From contig NC_092579.1 in assembly GCF_037975245.1 (NCBI RefSeq), forward strand, positions 26,145,166 to 26,209,165: a DNA stretch of 64,000 nucleotides, read 5' to 3'. This document shows, piece after piece, positions 38,701-48,198 of this stretch (position 1 is the stretch's first letter; each line of letters opens with the position of its first letter). The position numbers and the translations under genes are program-made. The notes under the pieces are model-generated. The model had not been told where the DNA came from. It ran no database searches and worked only from the letters and a program-made list of their open reading frames with translations. This DNA comes from Apostichopus japonicus (lineage: Eukaryota; Echinodermata; Holothuroidea; Aspidochirotida; Stichopodidae).

Positions 38701-41700
38701 ACTTATTGTACAAACTGTGACAATTTCAATTTGCAAATGTCTTAAAAATGCTAAACTTGTAGGAATTGTAATTTCCACTTGGATGCTTAGGATAAATGTT
38801 CCTGTTTCATTAACAAAACAATATTAAAGACGTTTGTTGCTGAATTTTACATTCACCGCAATCTTCATCAGATATTGCCCAAGGCAAAAGAAACCAGTTT
38901 GCATCAAACTTACCTGGAGGTGCTGTTTGTTGAGGAGGATAGTAGGGTTGTGTGGGGTATGCATATCCCTGGGGTGGTACCTGGCCCTGGGGAGGATAGT
39001 ATGCAGGATATGGTTGTTGTTGAGGATACCCTTGGGGATATCCCTGTGGATATGCTTGTGGAACTGGTTGTGGATATGGCTGGGCAGCAGGTTGTGGTGC
39101 TGTTCCTTGCGCCTTTGGATGAGGTGGTGGTTGTGTTGGTGCTGTAGAGGAAAGTCAATGGTGGTGTTGGTGTGTATCAAAAGATGTTCATCCAGGATTT
39201 AATATCTTCTAATTTAATCAAATTTGTAACTTTATTAAGTATCCTAGATCTAGACTACATCAATGCTTAATTACTTACAACAATCTGAAATTCTTTTCTC
39301 CCCACTAACTTCCATACACTTTTTATCATGAAAGCTATCACATCCAACACAACTCTATCATTTTAATTCTCATTACAATTAGGGTATTAATGAGAATTTA
39401 ATCAGACTGACTTAAAACTTGTGTATTTTAACATGAGGAAGAGAGGAAGGGAAACATTTGGGACCTATATGATACCAAGAATCCTAATCGATACATTAGA
39501 ATCAGACTTGATTGTACAAGTGTGAAAGATTGACTGGACAAATGATTTCAATATATGGATTTCACTTAAAACATTATGGGCTTCAATCCACATGGGCATC
39601 TGCAAAGAGTGACTCTATTAGGGTTTTAGTATTATCATTGTTACCACACTAAATCATGGTATTTTGTTTTACATAGTTATCACCATCACTAAACAGAATT
39701 TCACCTATATAATCTTTCATAGAAAAGTATCATGAAGGCACAACGATTGAGATGCTGTACATACAATCTACTAACCTTGTTTCGCAATTTTGATGAGTGC
39801 CTGACCAACAGTTACTGCTCCTCCTGATTTAAAGGTTAATTTGAATCTGGCCTCTCCTTGCCAATCACCTAAAGAAAGGATCATTAACATGTATTATCAA
39901 ATCAACATATATAATACAAAGGAATGCTAATAAATCTTTGCTTTGAATTGCTATGTCTGTTCCTACCCAGACTTCAATGAATGTAGTTTCAAAGTTATTG
40001 ATATCCGTGCCTTCCAACTTGCTATGTCTGTTTCTATCCAAACTTCAATGAAATTGGTTTCAAAGTTATTGATATCCATGCCTTTCAACTTACTATTTCT
40101 GTTACTATCCTAACTTCAATGAATCTGGTTTCAAATTTATGGATATCCATGCCATCCAACTATGCATTGTTCATTCTCATTCGATAAATGGTCAACTTTC
40201 CACTTGCAATGTTGCATAAGATTATGTGTATAACTTTCAAATATCGATATGTATGCTTAGAGATACAGCAAACATTACCAAAAACGCACACAATTAAGGA
40301 AGTGTATTCATGAAAAACAATAAGTTATTGTCAGTTATTCTATTGTTTCATTTTAAGCCATGAAAGCCTCCATCACTCATCAGACTACACTGAAAACAGA
40401 AGAGCACTATAACTTGCATTAAACCAAATCAATTGATATCTGTACAAGCAGACTCTCAAAAGAAAATACCTCGCAAGCGAATACTGTCTCAAAAAAACCA
40501 CTCATAAAATACAGTGTTAAAGTAAGTTGGCCTGACGTTTCGATCCTAGCAGGATCTTCTTCAAAGGCTAAATGACACCCTCACATTCTCCTACACAGGC
40601 TCTCTGGTGGATAAGCAGTTTGCTAACAGTTTTATTTTATTTTTATTTTCATAAAATACAGTGTCATCATTACCTCCAGGTTGAGCCAGTATCCTCCCAC
40701 CGAGATAATTTGCTCCAAAGGTCGGCTGTTTGATTTCAAAATCTTTCATGTAGTAGAACGGCATAGAAAATGACTGAAGCAGATCGTTAGCAGATGACTT
40801 GAAAATAAGCTGGGGCAAGATTTGAAACAAAATTGACAACGCTATTAAACCACCAACTATAATATAATAAACAAACAATTTGTAATAACACTGAATCATT
40901 GAAAATGTTCCTCCCTCTACCAGATTTATATGATTCAAGACAAAGTTTCTTAATTCCAAAAGTGAAAAGAGATATAATAGAGTATGGACTTTTGAAAGTA
41001 ATCCCTAACCACTACCAACAACAAGCTATGTGCACCAGGTACTGGATCAAGGAATTGTAGTCATCCCTAACCACTACCTACAACAAGCTACAGTATGTGC
41101 ACCAGGAACAGGAACAAGGAATGTAGTCATCCCTAACCACTACCAACCAGGGCTCGAAATAAGCGGCGGCCAGTGCGGCCATGGCAGCGGGTGCCCTCGC
41201 CACTGGCCGCGATGCCCAAGGGAAAATTACTACTATCAAGGCCAGTACTGGCCTTGCCCTTTTTACCCATTGGCCTCCGTGCCTTTTGCAGGAATAGGCA
41301 TTGGACAAATGCGACTTTGAGAATGACAAAAAAAACGAATCATATGTTCCGAAAAAGCGTGGCTATTATTCGCAGAAAATGATGAAGAGCATGCTAGCGT
41401 ATCGCGGTCACAGGACGTGAATAACAAACTGTGATCGAAAATTGAACATCATCACAGTACTGACCTTGGTAGTTGGTGTGAAAACGTACCGCATTCTAAC
41501 GGTACAAGAATGTGAGCCTATCCAACTGATTAATATACGACTGCTCCGCGGGCTATCATTGCATTTTCGTAACGTAGTTCAGTGGGAAATTCAGTCGTAA
41601 TGCAATACAGTGTTTCTAAAATCGCGAAGAAATTATTCCAGGGACAACAATGTGAACAAAATCATCATATTCCGAGAGAGAACATGTTTAGCTTCCTAAC

Positions 41701-44700
41701 CATATCATTCACGTTGAAAGAAAGTTCACAAAAGTTTACAACCAGTAGCAGCTACGGTCAAACCACACCTGCACAAAGTAGTACCATTATACAGCTTTGG
41801 CTGATTGACGTCACAGAATCGTGCTCGCTTATTGGCTTAACAACTACATGAATGCGAGGTGATTGGTAGAATCTGGGAAATTCCCAGTAGAGTCAAGTTA
41901 CACAGGATTATTTCGGGAGGGTGTGTCACTATTGGCAATTACAAGTACAGCCAATTTCAGGCGGGAGTCGGAAGAACGAATAATTATGAAGTGGAGAGTT
42001 GTACACTGGAAGCATATGCAGTTAAGTTGTATTATCGACAGTGTTTCGGCGTTGTGTATGAATTTCATAATAATAATGCTGTTTCATGAAGGAGTGTTAC
42101 GCGGCGGTTTGAGGACCCAAACTGTAGCGGGTTCGGTTATGATCATGAAAGTTCGAGCATATATTCCCCGATGTTTTTTTTTTGGGGGGGGAGGGGGCCT
42201 GCGTGTATTCGGAAAAAAATCATTCCCGGTGGTACGGGTGATATCGCCTGTGATATTGGATTGTTATAAACTTCTGTAAAATCGAGTGGGGCTAAGTGCA
42301 AGGCGCCAATGGGAAAAAAGTGGAGTGGGCCAGGATGAAAGTGGACATTGGCAGGCATCACAGAAAAGACAAATTCATCCCCCTGTTCCAGAAGATGCTG
42401 CAGGATAAGGCAGACAAATATCCCAACTTGCTGCACCTGGTGCGCATCATCCTGGTGATGCCTGTGTCCACGGCACAGGTGGAAAGACAGTTCTCCTTCA
42501 TCAAGAGATTTCAGGGTGACGGCCGTCTGAGCCTGGGCCGCCAGACCGTGGAAGACCTGCTGAGGGTGTGCAGCGAGAGACCTGCACCAGGCACCATCTG
42601 TTTCAAGGATGCGGTGCAGAGGTGGTGGTCAGGTGGATTGGCTGTCAGAAGGCCATATATGAGATCCCGTAAGCCGAGGGACTTGCCCCTGATCGAGGAA
42701 GATCCCCTCAGTGACAGTGTTTCAGACTCCTCTGAGTAGTGGAGTGAACAGGCTTTCCCATGGTGTTAAATGCAGGTGATAAACTGGTGTTAAACTGAAA
42801 TTCTCTGCGATAAGTAATTTTTGCTGAGGAAAATAAAACAGGTTACAAATTGAGACATTCTTCGCGTCATTTTTCAAAGTGGCCTTGGTGCCCTACTCAC
42901 AATTTCAGCGTTGGCCTTGATGCCCTCCCCAAAAACATGTATTCCAAGGCCAGTTGGCCTGCCCTAGAAATTACGAAATTCGAGCCCTGCTACCAACAAC
43001 AAGCTACAGTATGTGCACCAGGTAGAGGTCCGAGGAATGTAGTCATCCCTAACCACTACCAACAAGAAGCTACAATATGTGCACCAGGTACAGGAACAAG
43101 GAATGTAGACATCCCTCACCACTACCAACAACAAGCTGTGTGCACCAGGTAGGGGAACAAGGAAATGTAGTCATCCCTAACCACTACCAACAACAAGCTA
43201 TGTGCACCAGGTACAGGAACTAGGAATGTAGTCATCCCTTTAAACCACTACCAACAAGAAGCTACAGTATGTGCACCAGGTACAGGAACAAGGAATGTAG
43301 TCATCCCTAAACACTACCAACAAGAAGCTGTGTGCACCAGGTAGGGGAACAAGGAAATGTAGTCATCCCTAACCACTACCAACAAGAAGCTACAGTATGT
43401 GCACCAGGTACAGGAACAAGGAATGTAGTCATCCCTCACCACTACCAACAACAAGCTGTGTGCACCAGGTAGGTGAACAAAGAATTGTAGTCATCCCTAA
43501 CCACTACCAACAAGAAGCTGTGTGCACCAAGTACTAGAACAAGGAATTGTAGTCATCCCTAACCACTACCAACAACAAGCTGTGTGCATCAGGTAGGGGA
43601 ACAAGGAAATGTAGTCATCCCTAACCACTACCAACAACAAGCTATGTGCACCAGGTACAGGAAAGGAATGTAGTCATCCCTAACCACTACCAACAACAAG
43701 CTACAGTATGTGCACCAGGTACAGGAACAAGGAATGTAATCATCCCTAACCACTACCAACAAGAAGCTGTGTGCACCAGGTAGGGGAACAAGGAATTGTA
43801 GTCATCCCTAACCACTACTAACAACAAGCTGTGTGCACCAGGTACTGGAACAAGGAATTGTAGTCATCCCTAACCTCAAATGAGATTTGACATCACAAGC
43901 AACAGGGTTCTTGTACTCAACATGGCAAATCCATATACCATGTATGAAAAGTATCCATGATTTCTACCATTTGGCGACCTAAACTAAAAATCTAGCCACC
44001 ATAAGTGTATTGGTATTCTGACACGAAACATTTTTTCCTTCACGCTTTTGCGTTAACGAACTCGATTTCACTTTACCGTTGTATGTACAAGCCATACATG
44101 AACCTTTATTCACATGCATGTACGGAGTGCAGATGCGACACAGTTAATTCAATGAAAATTGGTTTGCAGGTTTGCTGAAACTATCTACAGATGCCCATTA
44201 GCTACTTTCAAATTGCCAACAGTCCCTCCTACTCTTATGAGTTGTAACACACGTTATCTAATAGGGTGGACGGTGGGAAATACGATAGATTATAAAACAA
44301 GGTTTCCACAAATTGATCTGTGGTGACTCCAAATGACCTTTGACCTCCACAAAAAACAATAGGCTTTTGTTCTTAACGTGTTACAACTACATACTAACCA
44401 CGAGATTGGTCCAAGCTTCCCTTCTCGAGATATAGTGATTACAAACAAGGCGTCACACACACACACACACTCACACTCTGCATGACTACATACATAGGTT
44501 ATGATTATAATCGAAATTAAAAGCTGTGTAAACCAGATAGGGGAACAAGGATTGTAGTCTTGAGTGCAATTCTAGTTTAACCCCAAAATTTCCATGTATG
44601 TACCAAATAAACAAACTAGAAATTGTCATAAAACTTAATTTTCATTTCATTATATTAACGAATACTTCACTCCTAATCTAACACACACACACACTTGGTA

Positions 44701-45965
44701 TCAGATAAATTTGAACCTACTCTCTGATTGGTAAGATAAATGTCTCCCTTTTTCGTTCCTTTTAAGTGGTCAATCTTTGGAGCATTCTCAAAGGAAAGTT
44801 CCACATTGTCCTCCTTCCGTAAGAGTCTGCATAAGTAAAAAACATTAAAAGTACTCATCAGTTAATGCAAACATTCATCCAACTCAACTATCCAGGTTTA
44901 AAGTTCAGTGGAACTATTAAAGATATCACCAACATAAAACAAAATAAGATTGAAAGAAGGACTAAGGTTTTATGTTTGCTCTCTTTAAAGCTGTACATGA
45001 ACTAAAATAATTGTTGAACATGGAAGGATAAAATGGAATGTTATCCACAAGGAATTGTAACCATCTGGTTTTTGTGGCATTAAACACTGACTTCCACCCT
45101 ATTCAAGCGTTGATACTATCGTTAAGTTTGGTCAGTTTAGGAGACTATAAGAGATCTACATCATCACACAATCATAACAAGGTACTTTTTTGGTAAACTT
45201 TTGGCACATTAGTAGAGATTGAGCAGATGAAAAGTTCAAACACATCTCTATTTGTGTACTAAAACATTTACCTGGCAGAAAAAAAAACTTACATGCAAGA
45301 AAGTAACTAATAACTAGATATGAGTGTTGTGTGTAGTGTGTCCTTCGAATGTCTCTCTCTCTCTCTCTCTGTTGCACGAACGTTGACAAAGAGAGAGACA
45401 TTACTTTGCGTTCGTAGGCATGGTGATTGCATAAAATACTTATCTATGCCAGTACAGTTAAAGTATATTTGTGAAAGTAAAGATCAATATATCTGACCGC
45501 TCATATCTCCGACTCATGTTTCACAGCTACTAAAACACACAGCTACCAAAGACCAGACACCATGTTTTGGTTTTAATAAATACTTTTATTCGCTCAAATC
45601 TCTGCAAATGGGCCAAAATTTTGCAAAATAAAGGACATAAAAAATGCCTACATCATTTTTCAAAGTTTTGAGTGTTATGAAACTATACTTTACATTAAAA
45701 AGGAATGTGGGTTCCTGAAAACAATAAGAATGGGTTAAGAATTTATGTCCAAACCGCCCCCGGAAATTTATAATTGTATGTAACGAAGTCGTGGAACTAC
45801 TTCACACATTAACCCTATGCTTTAATTATATGGATGAAGCGTTTATGTTCAATATACTTTAGAATGTGATCAGGTTTTCTTTTCAGGGATATTGTTATGA
45901 TTGACTTACTGCTCTCCTCCAAAAAGAATTATCCCTGCACCACTGTGTGCGGTGTTGATGGCCAT
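32792..45965 (-). CDS. WBP2: WW domain-binding protein 2-like (GRAM domain protein), complete
   Basis: WBP2 binds WW domains of YAP, NEDD4-type and related proteins through PPxY motifs and acts as a transcriptional co-activator. Eight exons on the minus strand: 45965-45910, 44826-44721, 40809-40674, 39868-39776, 39141-38914, 37059-36997, 35950-35880, 32836-32792. All borders are GT/AG, phases agree throughout, and the predicted protein is 265 aa (human is about 261). It starts MAINTAHSGAGIILFGGEQ. The GRAM-like domain spans about 19-130, with LKGTKKGDIYLTNQR, MPFYYMKDFEIKQPTFGANY and RFKLTFKSGGAVTVGQ. The tail (131-265) is rich in Pro, Gln, Tyr and Gly, with tandem YPQGYPQG-type repeats, and exon 6 carries the one clear PPxY motif, ELPPPYEY. 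The last exon encodes only 14 residues ending KQKFE. Introns are packed with repeats. It is divergent from DNAAF5, with 2.2 kb between start codons. Confidence 0.95.
33945..34545. repeat. Low-complexity ACTGTACATA array in WBP2 intron 7
   Basis: About 600 bp of alternating ACTGTACATT-AT and ACTGTACATAT units with occasional AGTGACACAT spacers. TGTACA is itself palindromic, so both strands show Tyr/Cys/Thr/Ile-rich open frames, which are artefacts. It lies in the intron between WBP2 exons 7 and 8. Confidence 0.95.
35951..38913 (-). other. WBP2 introns 6 and 5 (exon 6 between them)
   Basis: The introns are 36996-35951 and 38913-37060. Intron 5 contains two diverged copies of an approximately 95-bp AT-rich segment (about 37249-37340 and 37440-37540, sharing TATTTGTCATGA and GTATGTTAAC). 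No nested gene was recognised. Confidence 0.7.
39948..40161. repeat. 71-bp tandem repeat, 3 copies, in WBP2 intron 3
   Basis: Units start at 39948, 40019 and 40090. They share TTGCTATGTCTGTT, ACTTCAATGAA and TTGATATCCATGCC. The third copy is the most diverged. Confidence 0.9.
40503..40664. mobile_element. Short retroposon (132 bp) with 15-bp target duplication, WBP2 intron 3
   Basis: The element spans 40518-40649 and is flanked by CATAAAATACAGTGT at 40503-40517 and 40650-40664. The duplication ends 9 bases before the WBP2 exon 3 border. The body begins AAAGTAAGTTGGCCTGACG and ends with a TTTTATTTTA-type tail. A second copy, about 85% alike outside a poly-A segment, is at 56900-57038 with a different 13-bp duplication. 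On the minus strand it carries TGAAGA, a GATCCT/AGGATC hairpin and GAAACGTC, which resembles part of a hammerhead ribozyme core. Confidence 0.8.
41140..42997. mobile_element. hAT transposon, 1842 bp, with 8-bp target duplication
   Basis: The element spans 41148-42989. Its ends are CAGGGCTCGAA and the exact complement TTCGAGCCCTG. CTACCAAC flanks it (41140-41147, 42990-42997) and matches the minisatellite unit it landed in. Subterminal GGCCAGT/ACTGGCC-rich blocks lie at both ends. It is visibly more GC-rich than its surroundings. Its only coding part is the hAT dimerisation domain at 42335-42739, so it is an internally deleted copy. Confidence 0.96.
42335..42739 (+). CDS. hAT transposase C-terminal dimerisation domain (remnant ORF)
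   Basis: About 134 residues from the first in-frame ATG (the frame is open back to 42296). It carries the hAT C-terminal signature: YPNLLHLVRIILVMPVSTAQ followed by VERQFSFIKRF, then LGRQTVEDLLRV, and an acidic tail ending DSVSDSSE. The BED zinc finger and RNase H-like catalytic core of a full transposase are absent, so it cannot catalyse transposition. The frame is clean with strong GC bias at third positions, unlike the host exons, which suggests recent arrival. It lies antisense to WBP2 within intron 2. It may be the last exon of a deleted transposase rather than an expressed gene. Confidence 0.8.
   Translation: MKVDIGRHHRKDKFIPLFQKMLQDKADKYPNLLHLVRIILVMPVSTAQVERQFSFIKRFQGDGRLSLGRQTVEDLLRVCSERPAPGTICFKDAVQRWWSGGLAVRRPYMRSRKPRDLPLIEEDPLSDSVSDSSE
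43878..44720 (-). other. Remainder of WBP2 intron 2
   Basis: It contains a TGACCTTTGACCT direct repeat at 44334-44346, in a block resembling 1265-1400, and a CA microsatellite at about 44456-44476. No gene was recognised. Confidence 0.6.
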
Positions 45966-46114
45966 AACTTGTGTTTGGTAGTTCCCTGGTTTGATGCGTT
46001 ATATCAATCGTCGAACTGAAGTTCCGCTCAATGACGTAATGAAAAAAAAAATTTACAGACTTGCGCAATCACAGCACAGAAGTTATTCACAGAAATTACA
46101 ATTCGTCATCGTCA

Positions 46115-47082
46115 CGCGCGTATGGAAAGCCGTTTTAACATTTAATAAGGAATTTCAGATATCTCGAAATAATTTCAGATATCTCAAATTAAATTACAGA
46201 TATCTCCAATTTATTTAAGATATCTACAAATAATTGCAGATATCTTAAAATCAATTTCAGATATCTCGAAATACCAGGGAATTTCAGATATCTGAAATTG
46301 AATTCGAGATATCTCGAATTCAATTTCAGATATCTCGAATTCAATTTCGGATATCTCGAATTCAATTTCAGATATCTGAAATAGAATTTCAGATATCTCG
46401 AATTCAATTTCAGATATCTCGAATTCAATTTCAGATATCTGAAATAAAATTTCAGATATCTCGAATTCATTTTCAGATATCTCGAATTCAATTTCAGATA
46501 TCTCGAATTCAATTTCAGATATCTGAAATAGAATTTCGGATATCTCGAATTCAATTTCAGATATCTCGAATTCAATTACAGATATCTGAAATTTCCCGAT
46601 TAAATGTTAAAATGACTTTCCATATGTGCCATTTTAACATTTAATCGGAAATTTATGCATATGCATTTCAGATATCTCGAATTCAATTGCAGATATCTCG
46701 AATTCAATTTCAGATATCTCGAATTAGAATTGCAGATATCTTGAATTCAATTTCAGATATCTCGAATTCAATTTCAGATATCTCGAATTAAATTTCAGAT
46801 ATCTGAAATAGAATTTCAGATATCTCGAATTCAATTTCGGATATCTCGAATTCAATTTCAGATATCTCGAATTCAATTTCAGATATCTGAATTAGAATTT
46901 CAGATATCTCGAAATCTATTTTAGATATCTCGAATTCAATTTCAGATATCTGAATTAGAATTTCAGATATCTCGAAATCTATTTAAGATATCTCGAATTC
47001 AATTTCAGATATCTGAAATAAGAAACAATTTCAGATATCTAAAATTCCCGATTAAATGTTAAAATGGCTTTCCATACGCGCG
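46115..47082. repeat. Inverted-repeat-bounded array of palindromic ~21-bp units
   Basis: Outer ends are inverted copies of about 45 bp. The left starts CGCGCGTATGGAAAGCC at 46115; the right ends GGCTTTCCATACGCGCG at 47082; both continue into TTTTAACATTTAAT next to the array. Inside are some 40 units with core TTTCAGATATCTCGAATTCA, in which GATATC and GAATTC are each self-complementary. At 46590-46660 two further end copies face away from each other, joined by CATATG, so the structure looks like two elements in tandem. No target duplication was found. The Arg-Tyr-Leu-Lys open frame here (46189-46575, minus) is spurious. Confidence 0.9.
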
Positions 47083-47632
47083 CTCTTTACGGAAATGATC
47101 GCACAACCAACCTCCCAACTTTTATATTACGCTCAAACACGGCGAAAACTTGTAAAAAGAAATACAGAAGAGTTTCTAAACAATAAACAATATATAAAAA
47201 AAATATACACATATTGTATCATTTGTTATCATAGGATTTTATGTACATGTAAGTGTTCTGAGACTTGTGGAAGTTACGGTACGGTGGTGGCACAAAGATG
47301 GGACGCCATGTACGTAACCATGTTGAAGGGGGTGGGGGGGGGGGTTCACAGAGCGAGGGACACATCCCGGGATGCGCGCCTGGCTACGGACTTGGACTCC
47401 TTATCGTAAAAGATGATTTAATTGTAAAAACTAATTCAAACTAAGGTAGAGATCCTGACTACTAGTTACGATACTAAGAATATCGCGTAAACCATCGGAA
47501 ATTAGCGCACGTATAGGTAAGAATCATCACGTTACGGTATGTTTCTAGCAGTGTATATGTTTGCACAGGATCGATGTCACAAAAATGTGAATCCTCATCT
47601 CAAGGTAATGCAAAAAAATCACACAAAATCAC

Positions 47633-47886
47633 GGAGTGTTAGCTCAGTGGTTAACACCGGTGCCTTTCAATCATAAGGTCCCCGGTTCGAGTCACTCCCA
47701 AATTAATGTATGTCGTCCAGTTACAGAGTTGTTGACAATTAACAATTCATAATCATGGACGTTAAATATGAATGTGAGAGACTGACTTCGGTCAGCTTGC
47801 GGCTTTGATAAGCCAATTAGGCTTCTTCGCGAGTTCCTGCTTGCAGGAGGATCTAATATACATACATACATACATACATACATACA
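47633..47886 (+). mobile_element. tRNA-derived SINE with CATA tail
   Basis: The 5' end resembles a tRNA gene: GGAGTG start, A box TAGCTCAGTGG (47640-47650), B box GGTTCGAGTCA (47684-47694), and CACTCC closing a 6-bp acceptor-like stem. The T-arm 3' half is missing, so it is not a functional tRNA. A unique body of about 150 bp ends in TGCAGGAGGATCTAATA plus a (CATA)n tail. A reversed copy occurs at 51211-51455. Confidence 0.88.
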
Positions 47887-48198
47887 CTCAATTTATACTA
47901 TAGCTGGTGCAGCATGATTACTCAAAATTAAGATTAATTAATGCATTCATGTAAAGATTAATAGCGCCACTGGACTATCACATATCACGCCAGGTGCAAT
48001 AAAATGCTAGCACCATTAAGTTGGTACAATTACAAAAACATCACAATTAACAACCCAAAAATCATAAATAAGGTAAAAAACAATTACTTAAGATATTATG
48101 ATTGCCTAAAGGGTAAATTAATTTGCAACTGTACAAATATCATAAAGTATTTTTTTACTTTCTATGAGTTTGTATACAGTGAGCGTCTAGGAAACAAC

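Larger units (their letters stand above)
40995..43877. repeat. Minisatellite of ~62-68-bp units in WBP2 intron 2, split by a hAT element
   Basis: Units contain GTAGTCATCCCTAACCAC, TACCAACAACAAGCTACAG and TATGTGCACCAGGTACAGGA. Roughly 2.5 units lie left of the hAT insertion (to 41147) and about 13 lie right of it (42990-43877). Unit subtypes alternate (with or without TACAGTA), suggesting higher-order expansion after insertion. Confidence 0.95.
45966..48198. promoter_or_regulatory. Shared intergenic region of divergent WBP2 and DNAAF5
   Basis: The two start codons are 2233 bp apart and face outward, so both promoters must lie here. The interval is mostly taken up by an inverted-repeat element (46115-47082) and a SINE (47633-47886). 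No TATA box or convincing RFX X-box was identified. A CpG-richer part is at about 47260-47520. Confidence 0.45.

Noticed and set aside
38834-39202. Trp/Leu-rich and Val-rich plus-strand open frames
   Set aside because: They are shadows of WBP2 exon 5 (Pro/Gln/Tyr-rich) on the opposite strand.
46189-46575. 128-residue NSRYLKF-repeat protein on the minus strand
   Set aside because: 21-bp units keep frame by chance of length (7 codons); the sequence is a palindromic non-coding array that reads open on either strand in places.
47311-47325. RFX X-box for DNAAF5 (GTAACCATGTTGAAG)
   Set aside because: The first half fits GTNRCC but the second half does not fit RGYAAC, and it is nearly 900 bp from the start codon.
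47633-47698. Functional tRNA gene
   Set aside because: A and B boxes and part of the acceptor stem exist, but the T-stem 3' half is missing, and the sequence continues into a SINE body with a CATA tail repeated elsewhere.
48004-48198. N-terminal extension of DNAAF5 by 65 codons
   Set aside because: The frame is open, but the residues are Asn/Lys/Tyr/Ile-rich as expected of AT-rich non-coding DNA, and the ATG at 48199 gives a family-like start.
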